Positions 1-7,077 of a DNA stretch of 9,375 bases are shown piece by piece. Below the pieces are notes generated by a model. That model was not told where the DNA came from and ran no database searches. It worked only from the letters and a program-made list of their open reading frames with translations. The stretch's first letter is position 1, and the number at the start of each line of letters is the position of its first letter. The stretch covers positions 1 through 9,375 of the forward strand of contig CAKZVG010000636.1 of the NCBI GenBank assembly GCA_937921835.1, read 5' to 3'. Origin of the DNA: an uncultured Bryobacteraceae bacterium. Its GTDB lineage: Bacteria > Acidobacteriota > Terriglobia > Bryobacterales > Bryobacteraceae. The position numbers were made by a program, and so were the translations under genes.

Positions 1-485
1 TGAAGAAGCTTGGCCCGCCGCTGCGCATGATCGCTCCCGGCAGGGTCTTCCGCAACGAGGAAGTCGACGCCTCGCACGAGCACACCTTCTACCAGCTTGA
101 GGGCATGATGGTGGACCGCGAGGTCTCCATCGGGCACCTGATCTACTTCATGAAGACCATGCTCCAGGGCATCTTCAAGCGCGAAGTGACCATCCGCCTG
201 CGCCCCGGCTACTTCCCCTTCGTCGAGCCGGGTTTCGAACTCGACATCCAGTGCCTGCTGTGCGGCGGCGCGGGCTGCCGCGTGTGCAAGCAGAGCGGCT
301 GGGTGGAGCAGTTGGGCTGTGGCCTGGTGCATCCCAACGTGCTGCGCCTCAGCGGCATCGACCCCGAGGAGTGGATGGGCTTCGCCTTCGGCCTGGGCAT
401 GACCCGCCTGGTAATGATGCGCTACGGCATCGACGACATCCGCCACCTGCAAGGGGGCGATCTGCGTTTCCTGAACCAGTTCTAG
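1..485 (+). CDS. pheS: Phenylalanyl-tRNA synthetase alpha subunit, C-terminal part (5' end outside window)
   Basis: This is the catalytic subunit of the cytoplasmic alpha2-beta2 enzyme that charges tRNA-Phe with phenylalanine using ATP. The frame is open from the first complete codon at position 3, so the gene starts before the window and roughly the N-terminal half is missing. The ATG at 27 is internal and is not the start. The visible part holds class II synthetase motif 2 ([20 protein letters not shown]), the conserved [11 protein letters not shown] stretch, [12 protein letters not shown], motif 3 ([18 protein letters not shown]) and the usual C-terminus DLRFLNQF. Between the FVEPG stretch and the LGCG stretch lies a C-x2-C-x4-C-x2-C cluster (Cys codons at 252, 261, 276 and 285) where E. 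coli PheS has a short non-Cys segment. Cys-bearing forms exist in several phyla and may bind zinc, though binding is not shown here. The gene is followed after 18 nt by pheT, so the two are surely one operon. Confidence 0.97.
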   Translation, partial: KKLGPPLRMIAPGRVFRNEEVDASHEHTFYQLEGMMVDREVSIGHLIYFMKTMLQGIFKREVTIRLRPGYFPFVEPGFELDIQCLLCGGAGCRVCKQSGWVEQLGCGLVHPNVLRLSGIDPEEWMGFAFGLGMTRLVMMRYGIDDIRHLQGGDLRFLNQF

Positions 486-490
486 CAATC

Positions 491-494
491 GAGG
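491..494 (+). promoter_or_regulatory. Ribosome binding site of pheT (GAGG)
   Basis: GAGG lies in the 18-nt gap after the pheS stop, 9 nt before the TTG at 504. It supports that TTG as the pheT start, because no ATG or GTG gives the expected N-terminus MKFSYNWL. Confidence 0.55.
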
Positions 495-503
495 ATCCCC
501 AAG

Positions 504-2837
504 TTGAAGTTCTCCTACAACTGGCTTTGCGAACTTGTCGAGGGCGCCGGCGCCGCCCCCGCGGAGTTGAGCCGCCTGATCACGATGAAGACCGCCGAGA
601 GCGAAGGCGTCGAGCCTTACGGCGCCCATCTGGCGGCGGTCTGCGCGGCGAAAGTGCTCTCGGTGGAGCCTATCGCGGGCAGCCACAACGTGAAGGCGGT
701 GGCCGACACGGTGCGCTACGGAGTCAGGACCGTCGTGTGCGGCGCTCCCAATTGCCGCCCGGGAATGGTGACCGCCTACGTCCCCGCCGGCACGCGGCTC
801 GGCGAGCGGGAAATCGGCCGCGCCGTCATCCAGGGCGTCGAAAGCGACGGCATGTTGGCGAGCGGCGCCGAACTCGGCATCAACCGCGACGCCGCGGGCC
901 TGCTGGAGTTGGACGCCGCTCCGGGCGCGCCGATTCCCGGCTGCGCGCCCGACTCCATCATCGAGATCGACAACAAGTCCCTCACCCACCGCCCCGACCT
1001 GTGGGGGCATCACGGCATGGCGCGCGAAGTGGCGGCCATCCTGCGCCGGCCGCTGCGCGAGCCGGTGCGGCGGGAGCTTGTGCCCGCGGGCGCGTCCCCG
1101 GTGGAAATCGCCATCGAGGACTTCGATCTGTGCCCGCGTTACAGCGCGCTGGTGTTTGAAAACGTCACCGTGCGTTCCTCCCCGCTGTGGCTCCAGTACC
1201 GCCTGGAGGCCATCGGGCTGAACCCGATCAACAACATCGTCGACGTGACCAACTACGTGATGAGCGAGATCGCGCAGCCGATGCACGCCTTCGACCAGGA
1301 CAAGCTGCGCGGTCCGGCGGTCTTCATCCGGCGCGCGCGGGCGGGCGAGCGGATCGCGGCGCTGAACGAGGTGGAGTACGATCTCGATCCGTCCAACCTG
1401 GTAATCGCCGACGCGGGTGGAGCGATCGCCATCGCCGGCGTCATCGGCGGGCTGGGGAGCGCCATCGGGGATTCGACCCGGAGGGTGGTGCTCGAAAGCG
1501 CCAACTTCAACGCCGCGAGCATCCGCAAGACCACCGCGAAACTGAAACTGCGCACCGACGCCTCGATGCGCTTCGAGAAATCGCAGGACCCGGAGAACAC
1601 GGTCCGCGGCCTCGCCCGCGCCGTCGAGCTGTTCGAGGAGGTCTCGCCCGGCATCCGCGTGGTGGGCGGGCTGGCCGACGCGCGCCGCGCGCCCTCCGCT
1701 TCCGCGCCGATCCGCCTGCCGCTCGGCTGGCTGATGCGCAAGCTGGGGCGCGAGGTGGATCCGGCCGAGGTGCGCGAAATCCTCGAGCGGCTGCACTTCG
1801 GCGTGGCCGAGCTGGAAGCGGGCGTGTTCGCGGTCAACGTTCCGAGCTGGCGCGCCACGCGCGACATTTCCATCAAAGACGACCTGGTGGAGGAGGTGGG
1901 GCGCATGGTCGGCTACGACGCGATTCCGCCGCGCGCGCCTCTGCTGCCCGCCGACGTGCCGCCCGCCAACGAGGAGCGCAAGTTCCATCACGAGTTGCGC
2001 GCGCGGATGGCGGCGCAAGGCTTCACCGAGGTCTACAATTACTCGTTCGTCAGCGAGGAGATGGCGCGCGCGTTCCATCTCGACCGGGCGGAACATGTAA
2101 CGGTCGCCAATCCGATTTCGCAGGATCAGGGTTTGCTGCGCAAGAGCCTGGTGCCGGGAATCTGGAAGAACCTGCGCGAGAACAGCCGGCACTTCGACGA
2201 GTTCCGCCTGTTTGAGATCGGCGTCGAGATCCACAAACAGGCCGAGGGGCTGCCGGACGAAATTCCGCACCTGGCGGCGGCGATCTTCGCCCGCGGCGAC
2301 GGCGCCGCGAGCCTGTTCGAGCTGAAGCGCGTGGCCGAGTGCCTGATGCCCGGCGCGCGCGTGCGTCCCGCCGCGGCGCGGCCCTACGAGCACCCGGCGC
2401 GCTGCGCGGAGATCCTCTGGCGCGGCGCCGCCACAGGCCGGCTCTGCGAGCTTCACCCCTCGCTCATCGAGAACGGACGCGGGGCGGTGCTCGACATCGA
2501 CCTGCGCGAGATGGAGCGCGTGCGGCACGCCGACACGCGCTATCAGCCGGTCCGCCGCTACCCGTCGAGCGACTTCGACCTGTCGGTGATCGCGGGCGCG
2601 CGCGAACTCGCCGGAGACATCGAAGAGCGGCTGAGGGAATTGGCCGGCGAGGCGCTGGCGGCCATCCGATTCGTGCGGCAATACGCGGGTCCGCCGCTGG
2701 CGGAAAACACCAAGAGCGTGTCCTTCCGCCTGACCGTGGCCGCCGCCGATCACACCCTCGATTCGGAAGAGGTGGGCGCCATCCGCGCCCGGGTTATCGA
2801 GGGGATGCGGGCCTTGGGCTACGAGCTGCGCGTGTGA
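504..2837 (+). CDS. pheT: Phenylalanyl-tRNA synthetase beta subunit
   Basis: This is the second subunit of PheRS; it binds tRNA-Phe and edits mischarged Tyr-tRNA. It is 777 residues long, close to the usual size of about 790-800. The TTG start is chosen because it gives the family N-terminus MKFSYNWLCELV and has a GAGG site upstream. Domains in order are an N-terminal segment, an EMAP/OB-type tRNA-binding domain (about 40-150), the B3/B4 editing domain (about 200-390, with NNIVDVTNYVM at 243-253 and GVIGGLGSAIGDST at 312-325), B5 (about 400-475, with IKDDLVEEVGRMVGYD at 457-472), a catalytically inactive class II core (about 490-670, with NPISQDQGLLRKSLVPG at 536-552 and RLFEIG at 568-573) and a C-terminal ferredoxin-like anticodon-binding domain (about 680-777). 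All domains are complete with no frameshift. It is translated from the pheS-pheT mRNA. No tRNA-Phe attenuator can be judged, since the operon leader lies outside the window. Confidence 0.98.
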   Translation: MKFSYNWLCELVEGAGAAPAELSRLITMKTAESEGVEPYGAHLAAVCAAKVLSVEPIAGSHNVKAVADTVRYGVRTVVCGAPNCRPGMVTAYVPAGTRLGEREIGRAVIQGVESDGMLASGAELGINRDAAGLLELDAAPGAPIPGCAPDSIIEIDNKSLTHRPDLWGHHGMAREVAAILRRPLREPVRRELVPAGASPVEIAIEDFDLCPRYSALVFENVTVRSSPLWLQYRLEAIGLNPINNIVDVTNYVMSEIAQPMHAFDQDKLRGPAVFIRRARAGERIAALNEVEYDLDPSNLVIADAGGAIAIAGVIGGLGSAIGDSTRRVVLESANFNAASIRKTTAKLKLRTDASMRFEKSQDPENTVRGLARAVELFEEVSPGIRVVGGLADARRAPSASAPIRLPLGWLMRKLGREVDPAEVREILERLHFGVAELEAGVFAVNVPSWRATRDISIKDDLVEEVGRMVGYDAIPPRAPLLPADVPPANEERKFHHELRARMAAQGFTEVYNYSFVSEEMARAFHLDRAEHVTVANPISQDQGLLRKSLVPGIWKNLRENSRHFDEFRLFEIGVEIHKQAEGLPDEIPHLAAAIFARGDGAASLFELKRVAECLMPGARVRPAAARPYEHPARCAEILWRGAATGRLCELHPSLIENGRGAVLDIDLREMERVRHADTRYQPVRRYPSSDFDLSVIAGARELAGDIEERLRELAGEALAAIRFVRQYAGPPLAENTKSVSFRLTVAAADHTLDSEEVGAIRARVIEGMRALGYELRV

Positions 2838-2873
2838 GGCGGGCGGCGGGTGCGGCCCGGCCGGCATGACCCG

Positions 2874-3566
2874 CTATTTCGGCACCATCGGGACGAAGCG
2901 CACGGGCAGGTCGCGGCGGCGTTTGATCTTGCCGTCGGCGCCCTTGTCGATGACGACGAGTTCCTGCGTGAAGGGCGTGGCTCCGACCGGCGCCACCAGG
3001 CGGCCGCCGGGCTTCAACTGCTCGATGAGCGCCTGCGGCACGCTGGGCGGCGCGGCGGTGACGAGAATGCGGTCGAAGGGCGCTTCCTCGGGCCACCCTT
3101 TGTAGCCGTCCGCCTCGCGCACGTGCACGTTATGGTAGCCGAGCTGTTTGAGCAGCGCGGCGGAACGGCGGGCCAGTTCGGGCACGATCTCGACCGTGTA
3201 AACGTCCTTGACGAGCGGCGACAACACCGCCGCCTGGTAGCCGGAGCCGGTTCCGATTTCAAGCGCCTTATGCGTGGGTTTCGGGTCGAGCAACTCCGTC
3301 ATGTAAGCGACGATGTAGGGCTGCGAGATCGTTTGTCCCCGGCCGATGGGCAGCGGATGGTCGTTGTAAGCCGCCTCGCGGACGTCTTCGGGCACGAACA
3401 GGTGCCGCGGCACGGAACGCATGGCGGCCAGCAGCGCGGGGTTGCGGATGCCGCGCTCCTCGATGTGATCCCGGACCATGCGCTCGCGCAGCGCGGCGTA
3501 GGGATCGGCGGCCAGCGCGGCGGCGGCGGCCACCGTCAGCATCGGATAAAGCAAGCGCTGTTTCAT
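2874..3566 (-). CDS. pcm: Protein-L-isoaspartate O-methyltransferase with N-terminal signal peptide
   Basis: The enzyme transfers a methyl group from S-adenosylmethionine to the abnormal carboxyl of L-isoaspartyl residues, the first step in repairing aged proteins. The 230-residue product has family motifs LPIGRGQTISQPYIVAYMTE (72-91), the SAM-binding loop ALEIGTGSGYQAAVL (101-115), VEI (125-127) and FDRILVTAAPPSVPQAL (164-180), and ends RFVPMVPK. Homology to E. coli Pcm begins near residue 21. The extra 20 residues form a signal peptide: basic MKQR, a hydrophobic stretch LLYPMLTVAAAA, and a likely cleavage site ALA/AD after residue 19. The ATG at 3566 is preferred because it opens the signal peptide directly. 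A GTG at 3581 would add MRPDA, and a TAGGAT hexamer 12 nt before that GTG could be its -10 element. The gene is convergent with pheT (36-nt gap) and divergent from the permease. Identity is firm; export is predicted only. Confidence 0.93.
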   Translation of the reverse strand: MKQRLLYPMLTVAAAAALAADPYAALRERMVRDHIEERGIRNPALLAAMRSVPRHLFVPEDVREAAYNDHPLPIGRGQTISQPYIVAYMTELLDPKPTHKALEIGTGSGYQAAVLSPLVKDVYTVEIVPELARRSAALLKQLGYHNVHVREADGYKGWPEEAPFDRILVTAAPPSVPQALIEQLKPGGRLVAPVGATPFTQELVVIDKGADGKIKRRRDLPVRFVPMVPK

Positions 3567-3622
3567 GGCGTCCGGTCTCACGCTCCTACCCGCATCCTAG
3601 CCCATCCGCCGGACCCGTAGCG

Positions 3623-3628
3623 TACAAT
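3623..3628 (+). promoter_or_regulatory. Possible -10 element (TACAAT) of the APC permease gene
   Basis: TACAAT matches the sigma-70 -10 consensus TATAAT at five of six positions. It overlaps the ATG usually chosen as the start (3627), so a transcript made from it would begin near 3635 and lack that ATG. The in-frame GTG at 3636 would then be a leaderless start. No good -35 hexamer is visible 16-18 nt upstream, which weakens the call. Confidence 0.35.
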
Positions 3629-5045
3629 GGCCAAGGTGGAATCCTCTTCTTCAGCCGAACCCCTCCTGTCGCAGGACAGGTCTCCCGGACTTCTGCGCCA
3701 GCTTGGCATCGTGAGCGCCACCGCGCTGGTGGTCTCCAACATGGTCGGCGTGGGCATCTTCACGACCAGCGGTTTTCTGGCCGGGGACCTGGGCGCGCCC
3801 TCGCTGGTGCTGTCCATCTGGGTGGTGGGCGCCGTCGCCGCCCTGGCGGGCGCGCTGTGCTATTCGGAGCTGGGCATCAACTTTCCGAGTTCCGGCGGGG
3901 AGTATGTCTACCTCACCCGCGCCTACGGCCCGACCTGGGGGTTCATGACCGGCTGGGTTTCGTTCTTCGCGGGCTTCTCGGCGCCGATCGCCGCCGCCTC
4001 GCTCGCCTTCTCCGATTACCTGGGCTACTTCCATCCGGCGCTGAAGCAGGAGAACGCGGTCTACACGATCGGCTCGGGTGCGTTGTCGGTGAAAGTGGGC
4101 GGCGCGCAACTGCTCGCCTGCGCGCTGATCGGAGCCTTCACGCTGTTGAACTTTTTCGGCGTGAGCCGGGTGGCGAAGATTCAAAATCTGCTCACGGCGA
4201 CGAAGATTCTGGTGGTGCTGAGTTTCATCGTTCTCGGCTTCCTGGCGGGTCAAGGAAGCTGGGACCACTTCTCCGAGCCGGCCGTGCGCACCTCGCCGCA
4301 CCCGGTGTGGCTGCAATTCGGCATCAGCCTGTTCTTCATCTACGCGAGTTACAGCGGCTGGAACGCGGCCACTTACGTGGCCGAGGAACTGCGCAAGCCC
4401 GAGCGCACGCTGCCCATCGCGCTGGCCATCGGCACGCTGCTGGTTACGCTGCTCTATGTCGGGCTGAACGTGGTCTTCATCTACGGCGCGCCGCTGGAGA
4501 GCATGAAGGGCGTGGTGGCGGTGGGTTCGCTGGCCGCGCGCAATCTGTTTGGGCCCCAGATCGCGGGGGTGTTCAGCGCGCTGATGGCGGTGTCGCTGAT
4601 GTCCACCGTGAACGCCATGGTGACCATCGGCCCGCGGGTCTACTACGCCATGGCCAAGAACGGCGCCTTCTTCCCGGTGGCCGCGCAGGTGAGCCGCCGC
4701 TGGCACACGCCGGTCGTCGCCATCGTCACACAGGGCTGCTGCGCCATGCTCATGACCATGACGCCGTTCGCCGGACTGCTGATGTACATCGGCTTCACCC
4801 TGACGCTGTTCGCGGCCATGGCGGTGGCGTCGCTGTTCCTGTTCCGCCGCCGCGCGGGCTGGCAGAAGCTGCGTGTGGTGAGCTTCGCCTGGCCGCTGAT
4901 GCCCCTGATCTTTCTGGCGGTCGCCGGCTGGACGTTCGCCATGGGCATCCGCCTGGATCCGAAGACCTCGCTGGCGGCTTTCCTCACCATCGGAACCGGC
5001 GCGGCGATCTACCACTTCGTGGTGCGGCCGAAGCCGCGCGCCTAG
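3627..5045 (+). CDS. APC-superfamily amino-acid permease
   Basis: This is an integral inner-membrane transporter predicted to import or exchange amino acids. The 472-residue product has about 12 hydrophobic segments. TM1 carries the family's unwound-helix motif in NMVGVGIFTTSG (38-49), where related permeases have GSGIF. It is followed by YSELGINFPSSGGEYVYLTR (79-98), a conserved APC signature, and by GWNAATYVAEELRKPERTLP (244-263) around TM6 and the next loop. The C-terminus is short and basic (RPKPRA). Substrate cannot be read from the sequence; the layout resembles the LAT/SteT-like branch. The ATG at 3627 is the conventional start, but no Shine-Dalgarno sequence precedes it and a TACAAT hexamer overlaps it, so the GTG at 3636 is an alternative that removes three residues. 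The gene stands alone, divergent from pcm and convergent with glpK. Confidence 0.9.
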   Translation: MAKVESSSSAEPLLSQDRSPGLLRQLGIVSATALVVSNMVGVGIFTTSGFLAGDLGAPSLVLSIWVVGAVAALAGALCYSELGINFPSSGGEYVYLTRAYGPTWGFMTGWVSFFAGFSAPIAAASLAFSDYLGYFHPALKQENAVYTIGSGALSVKVGGAQLLACALIGAFTLLNFFGVSRVAKIQNLLTATKILVVLSFIVLGFLAGQGSWDHFSEPAVRTSPHPVWLQFGISLFFIYASYSGWNAATYVAEELRKPERTLPIALAIGTLLVTLLYVGLNVVFIYGAPLESMKGVVAVGSLAARNLFGPQIAGVFSALMAVSLMSTVNAMVTIGPRVYYAMAKNGAFFPVAAQVSRRWHTPVVAIVTQGCCAMLMTMTPFAGLLMYIGFTLTLFAAMAVASLFLFRRRAGWQKLRVVSFAWPLMPLIFLAVAGWTFAMGIRLDPKTSLAAFLTIGTGAAIYHFVVRPKPRA

Positions 5046-5049
5046 GTCC

Positions 5050-5088
5050 CGGCCCCGCCCGGGCCGAAGCACAGCCGGCCGCCGCCGG
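5050..5088. terminator. Two tandem GC hairpins between convergent genes, possible bidirectional terminator
   Basis: The 76-bp gap between the permease and glpK stops contains two inverted repeats. One is CGGCCC-CGCCC-GGGCCG at 5050-5066 (6-bp stem, 5-nt loop). The other is CCGGC-CGCC-GCCGG at 5075-5088 (5-bp stem, 4-nt loop). Neither is followed by a T-run on either strand, so they are not classical intrinsic terminators. In such GC-rich DNA short GC palindromes also arise by chance. Confidence 0.25.
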
Positions 5089-5121
5089 GGGAGCCACCCG
5101 CGCGGGTTTCAGCTCCTCTCC

Positions 5122-6597
5122 TCAGCGGCAGCGGGCCACCGCCCGCCGCCAGCCCGCGTAGAGCGACTCGCGCCGGTCCTCGCTCAGGCGCGGCTCGAAG
5201 ATCCGCTCGGCGCGCCAGAACTGTTCCAACTCCGAAGCGCTCGTCCAGACGCCCACCGCCAGCCCGGCCAGGTACGCCGCGCCGAGCGCCGTGGTTTCGA
5301 TGTCGGCCGGGCGCACGATGGGCCGCCCGAGGATGTCGGCCTGAAACTGCATCAGGAAGTTGTTGGCCGAAGCGCCGCCGTCGGCGCGCAGTTCGGTGAG
5401 GCGCTCTCCGCTGTCGGCCTCCATCGCCTCCACCAGTTCGCGGGTCTGGTAGGCGATGCTTTCGAGCGCCGCGCGCACGATCTCCGGGCGGCCGGTGGAC
5501 TGCGTGATTCCGGTCAACAGCCCGCGCGCGTTCTGGTCCCAGTGCGGCGCGCCGAGCCCGACGAAGGCCGGCACGAAGTAGACGCCGCCGGTCGACCCGG
5601 CCGAGGCGGCGAGCGCTTCGGACTCCGCGGCCGCTGCGATCAGTCCCAGCTTGTCGCGCAGCCATTGAATGGCCGCGCCGGCGATGAAAACCGCTCCCTC
5701 AACCGCGTATTGGGCCGTGGCGTCGAGCGACGCCGCGCGCGTGGCCAGCAGGCGGTTCCGCGACACAGGGCGCCGCGCGCCGGTGTGCAGCAGGGCGAAA
5801 CATCCCGTGCCGTACGTGTTTTTGGACAAGCCAGGCCGGAAACAGGCCTGTCCGGCCAGTGCCGCCTGCTGGTCGCCGGCGATGCCGGCGACGGGAATCT
5901 CGGCCCCCAGATGCTCACCCACGGCGACCCCTGCGGCGCCGCTTGAGGGAACGATCCGAGGCAGCATGGCGCGCGGGATGTCGAAGAGCGCCAGCAGTTC
6001 CTCGTCCCACTCGCCGGCGGAGAGGTCCATGAGCATGGTGCGGGAGGCGTTCGAAGGATCGGTCACGTGCGCCGCGCCATCGGTGAGCTTCCAGACGAGC
6101 CACGTGTCCACGTTGCCGAACAGCAGTTCGCCGTCCCGGGCGCGACGGGGCGCATCGGGCACGTGGTCGAGAATCCAGCGGATCTTGCTGGCCGAAAAGT
6201 AGGCGTCGATGACCAGCCCGGTGCGTTCGGCGATCTTCGCGGCGGCGCCGGAGGCGGCCAGCGCGGCGCAGTAGTCCGCCGTGCGCCGGCATTGCCACAC
6301 GATGGCGGGCGCGACGGGTTCGCCCGTGCGCCGCTCCCACACGATGGCCGTCTCCCGCTGGTTGGTGAGGCCGATGGCCGCCAGCGAGGAGGCGGCCTCG
6401 CCGGCCGAAGCCAGCACCCGGCGCGCGGAGCCAAGTTGTGCGCCCCAGATCTCGCGCGCGTCCTGTTCCACCCATCCGGGACGCGGATAGCGGCAGGGAA
6501 TGGGCTCCGATTCCATGGCGATCCGCCGCCCCTGTTCGTCGTACAGGGCGGCGCGGGCGCTGGTGGTTCCTTCGTCGAGAGCCAGGATGAGCGGCAC
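5122..6597 (-). CDS. glpK: Glycerol kinase
   Basis: A cytoplasmic FGGY-family kinase that converts glycerol and ATP to sn-glycerol 3-phosphate, trapping glycerol for catabolism or lipid synthesis. The product is 491 residues, the normal length. It shows the N-terminal ATPase loop ALDEGTTSARAAL (6-18), GLTNQRETAIVWERRTGEP (76-94) with the glycerol-contacting Arg81 and Glu82, AIVWQCRRT (98-106), Tyr133 in YFSASKI, GNVDTWLVWKL (161-171), catalytic Asp242 in GIAGDQQAALAGQ (238-250), TYGTGCF (261-267) and RADGGASANNFLMQ (404-417). The GTG at 6597 is chosen because homology starts there; the frame stays open to 6756, but that stretch reads back over the divergent gene. A TATAAT hexamer ends 6 nt before the GTG, suggesting a leaderless mRNA. 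The segment just before GIAGDQQ lacks the Arg that binds the inhibitor fructose 1,6-bisphosphate in E. coli GlpK (Arg236), so that feedback is probably absent. No glpF or glpD is adjacent. Confidence 0.97.
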   Translation of the reverse strand: MPLILALDEGTTSARAALYDEQGRRIAMESEPIPCRYPRPGWVEQDAREIWGAQLGSARRVLASAGEAASSLAAIGLTNQRETAIVWERRTGEPVAPAIVWQCRRTADYCAALAASGAAAKIAERTGLVIDAYFSASKIRWILDHVPDAPRRARDGELLFGNVDTWLVWKLTDGAAHVTDPSNASRTMLMDLSAGEWDEELLALFDIPRAMLPRIVPSSGAAGVAVGEHLGAEIPVAGIAGDQQAALAGQACFRPGLSKNTYGTGCFALLHTGARRPVSRNRLLATRAASLDATAQYAVEGAVFIAGAAIQWLRDKLGLIAAAAESEALAASAGSTGGVYFVPAFVGLGAPHWDQNARGLLTGITQSTGRPEIVRAALESIAYQTRELVEAMEADSGERLTELRADGGASANNFLMQFQADILGRPIVRPADIETTALGAAYLAGLAVGVWTSASELEQFWRAERIFEPRLSEDRRESLYAGWRRAVARCR

Positions 6598-6603
6598 TCC
6601 CGC

Positions 6604-6609
6604 ATTATA
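6604..6609 (-). promoter_or_regulatory. Predicted -10 element (TATAAT) of glpK
   Basis: The minus strand reads a perfect TATAAT here, then six bases, then the glpK GTG at 6597. With normal -10 to +1 spacing, transcription would start at or next to the first base of the start codon. No convincing -35 hexamer is seen. The element shares two bases with the -10 of the divergent gene. Confidence 0.5.
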
Positions 6610-6613
6610 GAAT
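6608..6613 (+). promoter_or_regulatory. Predicted -10 element (TAGAAT) of the unknown gene and sulfatase unit
   Basis: TAGAAT matches five of six consensus positions and lies 9 nt before the ATG at 6623, giving a predicted leader of about three bases. The purine run GAAGGG at 6615-6620 is only 2 nt from the ATG, too close for a standard ribosome binding site. It overlaps the glpK -10 element by two bases on the other strand. Confidence 0.45.
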
Positions 6614-6622
6614 CGAAGGGTT

Positions 6623-7060
6623 ATGTTCTTCCGCAGGCGCAAACCGCGCGCGCCCACCTTCGAGGAGCGCGTCGAGAGTCTCAAGCAGAACGGGTTCGGC
6701 GCCGAAATCCGCCCGGACGGCACCGTGTTGCTGACCCGCGCCGGCTGCGGCGCCACCGTCCGCGGGGGCGGCGAGACTCAGCCCGTCATCGAGCAGGCGG
6801 GCATCCTGCTGAACGGCGAGATCGCCGCGGTGGTCGACGGCGGCTACCAGAAGTTCCTTCAAACCCCCTCCGGACGCCGCGCGCCGGCGCTGGCCTCCCA
6901 CCTCAAAGCGCTGCATGCTTTTGTCGAAGACCTGCGCGAGGGCCTTGGTCTCACGAGCCTCTACAACGAATCGCTCGGCACCACCAACGACCTGCACCTC
7001 TACGACCGCGTCCAGAACCGCGACCGCGGCGTTTCACGGCGCCCATGGGAACGCGGCTAA
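6623..7060 (+). CDS. Conserved-looking small protein of unknown function
   Basis: I do not recognise a named family. The 145-residue product has a basic start (MFFRRRKPRAP), then a mixed alpha/beta-looking region with GTVLLTRAGCGATV (33-46) and GEIAAVVDGGYQKFLQTPSG (65-84), an amphipathic helical stretch ALASHLKALHAFVEDLREGL (89-108), and a striking C-terminus with TSLYNESLGTTNDLHLYDRV (111-130) followed by QNRDRG. There is no signal peptide or membrane segment, so it is probably cytoplasmic. It has one cysteine. That it is real is supported by the -10 hexamer just upstream, the codon pattern, the fit between glpK and the sulfatase, and the well-formed C-terminal motif. The motif feels familiar from acidobacterial hypothetical proteins, but that is memory, not a search. 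The stop is 17 nt before the sulfatase start, and the sulfatase ribosome binding site lies in that gap, so the two are probably co-transcribed. Confidence 0.8.
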   Translation: MFFRRRKPRAPTFEERVESLKQNGFGAEIRPDGTVLLTRAGCGATVRGGGETQPVIEQAGILLNGEIAAVVDGGYQKFLQTPSGRRAPALASHLKALHAFVEDLREGLGLTSLYNESLGTTNDLHLYDRVQNRDRGVSRRPWERG

Positions 7061-7064
7061 GAGC

Positions 7065-7072
7065 TAAGGAGG
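7065..7072 (+). promoter_or_regulatory. Strong ribosome binding site of the sulfatase gene (TAAGGAGG)
   Basis: TAAGGAGG is a near-perfect anti-SD match, 5 nt before the ATG at 7078. It decides the start: the same frame is open without stops back to 6067, and an ATG at 7045 lies inside the preceding gene without such a site. Confidence 0.85.
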
Positions 7073-7077
7073 CAACG

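Noticed and set aside
2838..2873. Terminator between the convergent pheT and pcm genes
   Set aside because: The best pairing is CGGGC/GCCCG, 5 bp with a 10-nt loop and no T-tract, so it is not distinguishable from chance.
3651..5072. Antisense open frame of 473 codons opposite the permease
   Set aside because: It lies in the complementary frame of a clear membrane protein and its translation is rich in Arg, His, Gly and Gln with no recognisable domain. This is a typical shadow in GC-rich DNA.
6598..6756. N-terminal extension of glycerol kinase to an ATG at 6756
   Set aside because: Homology to GlpK starts at the GTG at 6597. The extra 53 residues are antisense to the divergent gene and would cross its promoter.
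6067..7077. Upstream in-frame extension of the sulfatase (about 337 extra codons)
   Set aside because: The extension is antisense to glpK and out of frame with the unknown gene, and its translation is low-complexity Arg/Gly/Pro. The TAAGGAGG site and the Tat signal fix the start at 7078.
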